This document shows, piece by piece, positions 38,201-44,197 of a stretch of 64,000 nt of DNA. Made by a program: the position numbers and the translations under genes. Every line of letters starts with the position of its first letter. Position 1 is the stretch's first letter. The stretch lies in contig JAWKIR010000002.1 in the NCBI GenBank assembly GCA_041394245.1, forward strand, positions 1,116,001 to 1,180,000, given 5' to 3'. The notes beneath the pieces were generated by a model. The model did no database searches, was not told the origin of the DNA, and saw only the letters and a program-made list of their open reading frames with translations. This DNA comes from Acidimicrobiales bacterium (GTDB taxonomy: Bacteria > Actinomycetota > Acidimicrobiia > Acidimicrobiales > Aldehydirespiratoraceae).

Positions 38201-38507
38201 ACGCAACCGCAGCCGTGGCATCCGACGCGAACAACCCCAACGCATCACCGAAAGCCTCGGCCAACGACCCGCCGGAGGAGAACCTGCAAACGCCTGGGAC
38301 CTGGCCGCCGGACAACTCGACCAGCACCAGACCGCCTTCGGCCTCGAACAAGGACTCGGCCCCGCGCGCGGCCCGCGACTCCCCCTCGGGTTCATCCACA
38401 GCCGCGGCCTCGTCGAAGACGCCAACCGAGGCCTCGACCAAGCAGTCAGCCGGCAACAACAGACCGCACGCGAGATCGAGGGACCAGCACTCGGAATCGG
38501 ACGATGA
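35217..38507 (+). CDS. MobF-family relaxase with helicase domain (TrwC/TraA-like)
   Basis: This is a 1096-residue protein from the GTG at 35217; an earlier GTG at 35166 would add 17 residues but lies outside the family start. Tyr pairs near 16-17 and 24-25 (AYYVEALPNYYLDSG) are the likely nicking tyrosines. The metal-binding triad is H153, H163, H165 (RQHTSRSLDPQLHTH). Walker A GPAGTGKT near 473-480 and GDPMQFSAV belong to the RecD-like helicase part. The region after about residue 860 is a Gln/Asp/Arg-rich coiled coil. It nicks DNA at an origin of transfer and unwinds it during conjugation. Confidence 0.93.
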   Translation: MTARVTTLKGVDAGAYYVEALPNYYLDSGEPAGVWHGRGAELLGLEGAIVDGEFMRVMAGLQPHAGAEVPLGRGYGDESVRGFDVTASAPKSVSTLFAIGDDQTRGEVLDAHDTAVATMLGWVEQQAHTRYRINGEVAVVDAQGIIAATFRQHTSRSLDPQLHTHVVIANKVRSPDGRWLALDARTLKLDQRTLSAIYHATLRSELTERLGVEWLPVENGIAEMAHMPDVVLEEFSTRTACVQRRIDEKIDRFIDTLERDPTPRERWRLEREAVIDSRPAKTHAVNAAELHAGWITQIEALGHTPAQLVHNAVDRIRGRVLDREIVAKMTAQAIAALSEKQSTWRPAQLTREIAAALPADVHVDPADMDPMLDGLTTIAIRDYCVDISRPIPDNVTLRRDGRPITESTADRALTTPAILAQEERLLAWAERRIAHEGTDSADAVERSSIDLTGPQAETAAAVAGDADLVLVVGPAGTGKTTALAPAVEQLRADGRPVFGVAPSAAAADVLASETGLAADTIDKLLTEHSLRRPPDHRYNLPAGATVIVDEAGMVATDRLDQLAALADDRGWRLALVGDPMQFSAVGRGGMFNHLIDTHGAIELDQVHRFTHDWERDASLRLRRGDPTVAEVYDLEGRLHGGTASRMDREALDAWWGARKRGETVVLAAPTNETVARLNHAAQQRRIDAGELDTRSRSIDAGGYQLHLGDEIATRRNHRQLHTDQGLMIRNRDQWTIDTIHRNGDLTVHGRSGTVRLPADYVQHHVELAYAQTSHATQGRTVDRSILVLDGPTDVRGIYVPMTRGRHHNDAYIATTGEDTALDIFTDAITHSWIDQPAFARQAELAGTNPHRPGNLPTHELQTLLAQQAQLIDTLTQLRTDMDQLPRAYQRAVDERDRTRTQLDASRERLQNAADTLAQHDRPFRRKGHENEIHSAQRAIESLADQIRDQSAQIDQLTDKIHDIDRRLHRAQNLDKTRPAMETQLADTDDRLGDDRRNRSRGIRREQPQRITESLGQRPAGGEPANAWDLAAGQLDQHQTAFGLEQGLGPARGPRLPLGFIHSRGLVEDANRGLDQAVSRQQQTAREIEGPALGIGR

Positions 38508-38737
38508 CGCAGCCAAGCTCCGCCCCAGGGCGAAGCCGATTCGATCATGTCCAACCTGTTCGGCGTCAAGGGCCGGCTGCGGGACGCCGCTGCGCTCCGT
38601 GTCCTCGCCTCCTCCCTCCGGGCGATCCCTTGACCCCTCGAGGGCCTCGCCGCGCCAGCGCTTCTCTGGCCGGCGATCTTGGACTCCACCGATCCTCCAC
38701 CCCGGCGAGTGCCAAACTCGGTGCCCAACTTGCTGTT

Positions 38738-38745
38738 ATAGACTG
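38738..38745 (+). repeat. Right-end copy of the ATAGACTG motif
   Basis: The 8-bp word seen three times beside the integrase recurs 85 bp inside the right attachment site, as expected for an arm-type integrase site. Confidence 0.45.
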
Positions 38746-38829
38746 GACTAGGTCGGATTGACCGGACAGCCACTCGGACAAATGACCTGGTCAGCGGACT
38801 CCACCGGACCACACCGGAATCTTTTTGAT

Positions 38830-38922
38830 GGACTCTTAATCCGCAGGTTCTGGGTTCAAGTCCCAGGGGGTGCACAGAAGAAACCCCAGGTCAGGCCCAT
38901 TGTTCGGGCGACCTGGGGTTTC
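38830..38922 (+). repeat. Right attachment site with tRNA-Lys 3' remnant
   Basis: The copy is identical to 28600-28692. Bases 38830-38874 are the displaced 3' half of tRNA-Lys without its 5' half, so this is not a functional tRNA gene. Confidence 0.95.
38881..38921 (+). terminator. Duplicate of the tRNA-Lys terminator
   Basis: The same 12-bp stem as at 28651-28691, now at the right junction of the element. It also lies downstream of the convergent lactate-oxidase-like gene. Confidence 0.8.
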
Positions 38923-38961
38923 GACGTTCTGGCCCGAGATGGCCCCGTGGTCACCCGGTGG

Positions 38962-40203
38962 TCACAGAAGAGGGTCCACCGGAACCAGCCGGCGCAGCTG
39001 GGTGACGTGGGCTGGTTCGAGTTCGTCGAGTGTGCGCACGCCGAGCAGTTTCATGGTGCGGGTGATCTCGTCGGCGAGGATTGCGATGGCCCGGTCGACG
39101 CCCGCTCGTCCGCCGGCCATGAGGCCGTAGAGGTAGGCGCGGCCGACCAGGGTGAACCGGGCACCGAGCGCGACGGCGGCGACGATGTCGGCGCCCGACA
39201 TGATCCCGGTGTCGATCATCACCTCGGTGTCGGTGCCGAGCTCCCGCACGACGGCGGGCAGGAGGTGGAACGGCACCGGCGCCCGATCCAGTTGGCGACC
39301 GCCGTGGTTGGAGAGCAGCACGCCGTCCACGCCGAGGTCGACGCACTTCTTCGCGTCGGCGAGCGTCTGTACACCCTTCACGACGACGCGGCCGGGCCAC
39401 TGGTCCTTGATCCACACCAGGTCGTCGAAGTCGACGGTCGGGTCGAACATCGAGTCGAGCAACTCGGCGACGGTGCCGTCGAACTCGGTGAAGGTCGAGA
39501 AACCGATCGGCTCGGTCGTGAGGAAGTCGGTCCACCAGCGCACGCGAGGGATGGCGTTGAGCACGGTGCGCCCGGTCAGCGTCGGCGGAATCGTGAGCCC
39601 GTTGTAGCGATCGCGCAGCCGTGCACCACCGACGGGCACGTCGACCGTGAGCAGCAGCGTGTCGAACCCGGAGGCAGCGGCGCGGTGCAACACGTCGAGC
39701 GAACGGTCCCGGTCCTTCCACATGTAGAGCTGGAACCAGTTGCGACCCTCGGGGTTCGCCTCGGCGACCTGCTCGGGGGTGGCGGTGCCGACGGTCGAGA
39801 GCGAGAAGGGGATGCCGGCGGCGCCGGCCGCGGCAGCGCCGGCACGCTCGCCGGCGGTGTGCAACATGCGGGTGAAGCCGGTCGGGGCGATACCGAATGG
39901 CAGGGCCGATGAAGCTCCGGCGACCGTGCACGACGTGTCGACACCGGCGACGTCGCGCAGGATCGACGGATGGAACTCGATGTCCTCGAACGCCTGGCGT
40001 GCCCGGGCGAGCGAGAGCTCGGCCTCGGCCGCGCCGTCGGCGTAGTCGAAGGGCGCCCTCGGGGTCACCCGCTGCGCGATGCCTCGCAGATCTGCGATCG
40101 TGTGGGCGCGCGAGAGACGGGCGGCGGTCCGATCGAGCGTCGGCCGTTGGAACCTCAACAGTTCGGCGAACTCGCGGGGTCGCGGGATTCGGCGGTCGGT
40201 CAT
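38962..40203 (-). CDS. FMN-dependent alpha-hydroxy acid oxidase/dehydrogenase (lactate dehydrogenase LldD-like)
   Basis: The 413-residue TIM-barrel flavoenzyme has ALPFGIAPTGFTRML, the FQLYMWKDR FMN-binding segment, VLLSNHGGRQLDR with the catalytic His, and IDTGIMSGADIVAAVALGA near the C-terminus. It oxidises an L-2-hydroxy acid such as lactate. The ATG at 40203 begins the conserved part; the frame extends to 40470 through the DUF2784 gene on the other strand. The substrate is not determinable. Confidence 0.92.
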   Translation of the reverse strand: MTDRRIPRPREFAELLRFQRPTLDRTAARLSRAHTIADLRGIAQRVTPRAPFDYADGAAEAELSLARARQAFEDIEFHPSILRDVAGVDTSCTVAGASSALPFGIAPTGFTRMLHTAGERAGAAAAGAAGIPFSLSTVGTATPEQVAEANPEGRNWFQLYMWKDRDRSLDVLHRAAASGFDTLLLTVDVPVGGARLRDRYNGLTIPPTLTGRTVLNAIPRVRWWTDFLTTEPIGFSTFTEFDGTVAELLDSMFDPTVDFDDLVWIKDQWPGRVVVKGVQTLADAKKCVDLGVDGVLLSNHGGRQLDRAPVPFHLLPAVVRELGTDTEVMIDTGIMSGADIVAAVALGARFTLVGRAYLYGLMAGGRAGVDRAIAILADEITRTMKLLGVRTLDELEPAHVTQLRRLVPVDPLL

Positions 40204-40240
40204 CTCTGGTGCTCCTCGGGTCGGGTCCCGGTGCGCGATC

Positions 40241-40630
40241 ATGGTCGACATGTCCACCTCGATGCTCGTCGTGGCTCGCCTGGCGGCCCTCTCCCACCTG
40301 GCGCTGATCGTCGTCCTCATCGTGGGCGGACCGCTCGGGGTGCGCGTCCCGTGGATCCGCCGCCTCCACGTCGGCCTCGCGATCCCCACGGCGCTGGTCT
40401 TCCTCGCCGGCGCCGCGTGTCCGTTGACGGTGGCCGAGAAGTGGTTTCTCCAGCGTGCCGGCCGGGCCACCTACGACGGCGGCTTCATCGACCACTACCT
40501 CGTCCAGCCCGTCCACGAGCCGGGCATCACCCCGACGATCGCGATCCTCATCCCCCTCGTCTGGCTCGTTCCGACGGTCTACGCCTACGGCGTCGCGTCG
40601 CGAGCCGGCGCCGAGACGGTTCACGGCTGA
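40241..40630 (+). CDS. DUF2784 membrane protein
   Basis: The 129-residue protein has three to four membrane helices. The family landmarks GGPLGVRVPWIRRLHVGLA, CPLTVAEKW and GGFIDHYLVQPVHEPG are present. Function is unknown; the conserved His residues could bind a metal or heme. ATG at 40250 is an alternative start. It is divergent from the LldD-like gene (37-bp gap), and the sulfatase gene follows 26 bases later. Confidence 0.85.
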   Translation: MVDMSTSMLVVARLAALSHLALIVVLIVGGPLGVRVPWIRRLHVGLAIPTALVFLAGAACPLTVAEKWFLQRAGRATYDGGFIDHYLVQPVHEPGITPTIAILIPLVWLVPTVYAYGVASRAGAETVHG

Positions 40631-40644
40631 CTTCATCGCGGCGT

Positions 40645-40650
40645 TACTGT
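40645..40650 (+). promoter_or_regulatory. -10-like hexamer for a leaderless sulfatase start
   Basis: TACTGT lies 6 bases before the ATG at 40657, again without a ribosome site. Confidence 0.4.
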
Positions 40651-40656
40651 TCGACG

Positions 40657-42120
40657 ATGAGCGGTCGCCCGAATCTCGTGTGGTTCATGCCCGATCAGCA
40701 GCGGGCCGACACGGTCGGGTGCTTCGGCAACCCGATCGTGCAGACACCCACGATCGACGCGCTGGCGGCCCGCGGCACCCGCTTCACCAATGCCTTCGTG
40801 CAACACTCCGTCTGCGGTCCGAGCCGGGTCAGCCAGATGACGGGCTGGTACCCGCACACCGCCGGACACCGCACCCTCGACAACCTGATCAAGCCGTGGG
40901 AGCCCAACCTGCTGCGGTCGGTCAGGGAGGCCGGCTACCAGGTGGCGTTCGCCGGCCACCGCGGCGACGTGTTCGCCCCCGGCGTCACCGAGGACAGCAC
41001 CGACTTCTGCGGGATGCTCGAGCCGCCCTCACCCGAGGGATTGGCCGCGATGTACCGGGCCTCCGTCAAGGAGGGATCACCCCTCTACCGAGCGTTCTAC
41101 TTCGGCAGCGCCGGCCCCGTTCCCGTGATCGACACCGACGAGGCGACGGTACGCACGGCGATCCGGTGGATCACCGAGGCCGCCCCGTCGGATCAGCCCT
41201 GGTTCCTGTGGGTGCCGTTGCTGTTCCCCCATCCGCCGTTCGTCGCCGACGAACCCTGGTTCTCGATGCACGACCGGGCCGACATGCCCGCCCCCATCCC
41301 CGCCGCCGCGACCTCCGCCGGCGCCGGCAAACCCCGGTTCATGGACGCCTATCGCGACATCTACGGTTGGGACGAAGTCACCGACGACGAGTTCCGCGAG
41401 ATCCGGGCCACCTACTACGGCATGGTCAGCCGCACCGACGACCAGCTGCGCCGCATCATGGAGGCCGTCGACGCCGCCGGTCAGACCGACCGCACCGGCT
41501 GGATCTACGGCACCGACCACGGTGAATACCTGGGCGACTACGGCCTCGTGGAGAAGTGGCCGTCGGGCCTCGATCCGCAGCTCACCCGGAACCCACTCAT
41601 CATCTCCGTTCCCGACGCCCCGGAGGGCCGGGTGTGCGACTCGATGGTCGAGATGGTCGACCTGCTCCCGACCGTGCTCGAACTCGCAGAGACCGAGGCA
41701 CACCACACCCACTTCGGCCGCAGCCTCGTCCCCCTGCTGCACGATGCCGACGCGCCCCATCGCGACGCTGCGTTCTGCGAGGGCGGCTTTCGCAACACCG
41801 ATGCCGACCTGCTCGAGGCGGCCGGGTGGATCTACGAACCGAAGGGACGCCTCCAGAAGGAGCAGATCGAGCTGGTCGGCAAGGCCACGTGCATCCGGAC
41901 CGCGGAGTGGTCCTACGTCCACCGGCTCTACGAGAACGACGAACTCTACGACCGCACCGCGGACCCGTACGAGACGACCAACCTGATCGACCAGCCGGAC
42001 ACGGCCGAGATCGTCGACGAGCTCCGCGCCCGAGTGTTCGATTGGTACCTCGACACCAGCGATGTCATCCCGTGGGACGCCGATCCGCGGTTCCCCGACA
42101 TCGAGCACGGCTACCGCTGA
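40657..42120 (+). CDS. Sulfatase family hydrolase
   Basis: The 487-residue protein has the formylglycine-forming motif CGPSR (Cys53), MTGWYPHTAGHR after it, and the metal ligands D13 (MPDQQRAD) and YGTDHGEYLGD near the middle. No signal peptide is present, so it is cytoplasmic. Sulfatases of this group cleave sulfate or phosphonate esters; the substrate is unknown. Activation would need a formylglycine-generating enzyme, which is not in the window. Confidence 0.92.
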   Translation: MSGRPNLVWFMPDQQRADTVGCFGNPIVQTPTIDALAARGTRFTNAFVQHSVCGPSRVSQMTGWYPHTAGHRTLDNLIKPWEPNLLRSVREAGYQVAFAGHRGDVFAPGVTEDSTDFCGMLEPPSPEGLAAMYRASVKEGSPLYRAFYFGSAGPVPVIDTDEATVRTAIRWITEAAPSDQPWFLWVPLLFPHPPFVADEPWFSMHDRADMPAPIPAAATSAGAGKPRFMDAYRDIYGWDEVTDDEFREIRATYYGMVSRTDDQLRRIMEAVDAAGQTDRTGWIYGTDHGEYLGDYGLVEKWPSGLDPQLTRNPLIISVPDAPEGRVCDSMVEMVDLLPTVLELAETEAHHTHFGRSLVPLLHDADAPHRDAAFCEGGFRNTDADLLEAAGWIYEPKGRLQKEQIELVGKATCIRTAEWSYVHRLYENDELYDRTADPYETTNLIDQPDTAEIVDELRARVFDWYLDTSDVIPWDADPRFPDIEHGYR

Positions 42121-42278
42121 ACGCGGCCGGCCGCCGGCTTCGGCTGCCGACGAGAGAGTTCGGGTGACCAGGCAGGTTTGGCGGCGTCCTGCCCGGCCAC
42201 CCGGGACTGCGCCGTGGTGGAACAGCGCACTCCGATCGTTGCCCTCTGGGGGCCACAGTACTTACGAGCGCACAGTTC

Positions 42279-42923
42279 CTACGAGCGCCCGGAGTCGTCC
42301 CGCGAGGAGCCACCGCCATGGTGGTCATCGTCATGGTCATCGTCGCCATGATCATCGTCGCCATGATCATCGTCGCCATGATCATCGTCGCCATGATCAT
42401 CGTCGCCATGATCATCGTCATGGTCATCGTCGCGTGGGGACGTCGCGTCGTGATCACCGATCTCGTCGTCGTCACGGTCGTCGTCGTCCGACTCGTCGTG
42501 ATCCTCGCCGTGGTCCGAGTCGTCACGATCGTCATCGTCGTCGTGGCCGGCGGTCAGCACGGGGGCCGGTGCAGGCGTTGCGGGAGCGGCATCGACGTCG
42601 TCGGAGCCCTCGTAGGCCTCGATCTCGTCGGACTCGTCCTCGTACTCGTCCTCGTGCTCGTCCTCGATCTCGTCCTCGTCGCCGTCGACCTCGACGTCGG
42701 TCGAGTTTTGGGACGCGGACGACTCCTGCCAAACCTCGATGAGGTCGTCGTAGGCGTCGATCGTCGCCGTGTCGATCTGTGCCTCCGGAGCCTCCGGTGG
42801 AGCGACTCGCCCTCCCGTTGATGCCGCCGCCTGGGCCGAAGCACCACCGGCGATCACCGCTGCCACTGCGAGCGGCGCCAGCACTCGACCTCGCGCTATC
42901 CGCTGCATCGGTTGGTTCGTCAT
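42279..42923 (-). CDS. Secreted Asp/His-rich repeat protein
   Basis: This is a 214-residue protein. Residues 1-33 are a signal peptide (LAPLAVAAVIAGGASAQAA). A short globular part follows (DAYDDLIEVWQESSASQN). From about 75 to 205 the protein is almost all Asp, Glu and His, ending in a run of tandem GDDDH units. Such a sequence would bind divalent metals outside the cell, but no function is known. The matching plus-strand frame codes an implausible Ile/Val/Met string, so the minus strand is the coding one. Confidence 0.75.
   Translation of the reverse strand: MTNQPMQRIARGRVLAPLAVAAVIAGGASAQAAASTGGRVAPPEAPEAQIDTATIDAYDDLIEVWQESSASQNSTDVEVDGDEDEIEDEHEDEYEDESDEIEAYEGSDDVDAAPATPAPAPVLTAGHDDDDDRDDSDHGEDHDESDDDDRDDDEIGDHDATSPRDDDHDDDHGDDDHGDDDHGDDDHGDDDHGDDDHDDDHHGGGSSRDDSGRS
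42348..42407 (-). repeat. 15-bp tandem repeat encoding GDDDH units
   Basis: Four exact copies of ATGATCATCGTCGCC (plus-strand text) occur in a row, flanked by one diverged copy on the left and a partial one on the right. The period is a multiple of three, so copy number can change without breaking the frame. Confidence 0.9.
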
Positions 42924-43079
42924 CGCGTGTTCCTCGCCCTCGGCGGCATCTGCGCCCGTTGCACCCGGACCGAGGCCGGATTCCCTGCGTGCGACCCTAG
43001 GGAAGGGCGGTCAACGACTTGGCAAGCGCAGGGTTAGCAAATGGCAAAGGTGTCCGACCGACGGCTCGGGGAAAACGCC

Positions 43080-43121
43080 AAAACCCCAGGCCACGAACAG
43101 GGTTCGTTGGCCTGGGGTTTT
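43080..43121 (-). terminator. Hairpin terminator after the Flp pilin gene
   Basis: A 14-bp stem AAAACCCCAGGCCA / TGGCCTGGGGTTTT with an additional inner stem lies 62 bp past the pilin stop. Its AAACCCCAGG core is shared with the tRNA-Lys terminator. Confidence 0.8.
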
Positions 43122-43182
43122 CGACATTGCGATGTGCGCCGAGCCGCTCGATGCGGATGGGCACACACCGAATCGCGACGGT

Positions 43183-43368
43183 TCAGCTGAGCGACGAATC
43201 GACTTCCGAGAACTTCGACGAGGCGGACTCGCCGAGAGCGGTCACGGCAGCGATGCACACGACGGCGATGAGCGCGACCAGCAGGGCGTACTCGACGAGG
43301 CTGGCGCCCCGCTCGTCGTCGATGCGGCTGGTGATCCAAGCGCTGAGGAACTGAAATGAGGTGGTCAT
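43183..43368 (-). CDS. Flp/Tad-type pilin (class IVb prepilin)
   Basis: The 61-residue protein has the prepilin pattern ERGASLVEYALLVALIAVV, where the peptidase would cut after Gly and leave a hydrophobic helix containing the conserved Glu5-Tyr6. The ATG at 43368 gives a short leader (about 20 residues). Flp pilins assemble into adhesive fibres via Tad secretion genes, but none lie in the window. It has its own terminator. Confidence 0.88.
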   Translation of the reverse strand: MTTSFQFLSAWITSRIDDERGASLVEYALLVALIAVVCIAAVTALGESASSKFSEVDSSLS

Positions 43369-43565
43369 TGTGGACTCCGTTGGTGATGGCAGCATCACTC
43401 GACGAGCGATGTCACGATCCCCATCGACCCGCCGAGGACCAATCCTGAGCAGATTGAGCCAAAACTCCCAGACGTCATGATTTCACGCGAGCGCCGGCGG
43501 GTGCCTCCACCGAGGAGACGAGCGGCAGTCTGCGCCGGTTTCGGGCGGCACCGCACGGCGGGGCG

Positions 43566-44039
43566 CTACGTGGGCCCGATCCAGCGACTCGCCGTCGCGC
43601 GGGCCCGACGGAGCCGATCGCGCCGCGACGAGAGCGCGGCGGTCGCGTCCGACGCTGCCGGTGGGGGCGCGTCATCGCGAGCCGGTGCGGCCGGTCGTCG
43701 AGGACCTCGCTGCGCCTTCAGTTCGCGCAACTGCTCCTTGAGGAACTCGTTCTCGGTCTCGGCCCGCGCCGCCCGTTCGCGGGCCTCGGCGACCTGCTGA
43801 CCTGCCTCGTGCACGTGACCGACCTGTTCGAGAATGCGGGTCCATGCATCGATCGGGACGAGCATCTGCCCGGCCGCGACGTCGATCGTCGCCTCGACCA
43901 CCGCTTCGTCGCGAGCGGCGGGTTCGCCGACCGACTCCGGTGCGGGCTTCGGTGGCTTCGGGTCGACCACGTCGGCCACGACCTTCCAGATGCCTGCAGT
44001 GTTGCGAGCCATCTCACCGGCGATGCCACGAAGAGCCAT
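43566..44039 (-). CDS. Small coiled-coil protein, unknown function
   Basis: This is a 157-residue protein. Residues 10-60 are Pro/Glu-rich, residues 60-75 hydrophobic (MLVPIDAWTRILEQVGHV), and residues 80-115 a heptad-like coiled coil (VAEARERAARAETENEFLKEQLRELK). The C-terminal tail is Arg/Ala-rich. No catalytic motif is present. A coiled coil like this suggests a scaffold or polar-localised role, but nothing identifies it. ATG at 44012 is an alternative start. It is divergent from the DEAD-box helicase gene. Confidence 0.65.
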   Translation of the reverse strand: MALRGIAGEMARNTAGIWKVVADVVDPKPPKPAPESVGEPAARDEAVVEATIDVAAGQMLVPIDAWTRILEQVGHVHEAGQQVAEARERAARAETENEFLKEQLRELKAQRGPRRPAAPARDDAPPPAASDATAALSSRRDRLRRARATASRWIGPT

Positions 44040-44197
44040 ACGGCGATGCTAGCCGAGGCGCGAAAAACCCCTGCCGAAGCAGGGGCAGTCCGCACGGCGG
44101 GAAACCGTGTGGGTCGACGGCTCCTCAGCCACCGACCGTGCCCGTAGGCTAGATGGGCCAGACGGGAAATCCCTCGTCACGAGGGAAGCAGCGGTCA

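Larger units (their letters stand above)
28600..38922 (+). mobile_element. Integrative (probably mobilizable) element in tRNA-Lys, about 10.23 kb
   Basis: The element lies between two identical 93-bp repeats derived from tRNA-Lys(CTT). Gene order is tyrosine integrase, LuxR-type regulator (minus), secreted protein plus membrane protein, homologous membrane protein, ECF sigma factor (all minus), excisionase-like HTH protein, and MobF relaxase-helicase. No VirD4/FtsK-like coupling protein, mating-pore gene, replication initiator, capsid or terminase gene is present. It would therefore need a helper conjugation system, which is inference. The central 30.2-34.8 kb part has looser spacing and less uniform high-GC codon use than the flanks. 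Confidence 0.9.
38508..38961. other. Right end of the element and flank, no supported gene
   Basis: It contains a 28-codon frame at 38547-38633 with no supporting evidence, the ATAGACTG copy at 38738-38745, several ACCGGAC words at 38758-38815, and the right attachment site. Confidence 0.55.

Noticed and set aside
38830..38874. Second tRNA-Lys gene
   Set aside because: Only the 3' half from the anticodon stem is present; the sequence before it is element DNA. It is the displaced remnant of the target tRNA.
28600..38922. Prophage interpretation of the inserted segment
   Set aside because: No capsid, portal, terminase, tail or lysis gene is present. The MobF relaxase indicates conjugative mobilisation.
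42318..42821. Hydrophobic frame (runs of MIIVA) on the plus strand opposite the Asp/His protein
   Set aside because: It is the reverse reading of GDDDH repeats. The minus strand has a signal peptide and start, the plus strand neither.
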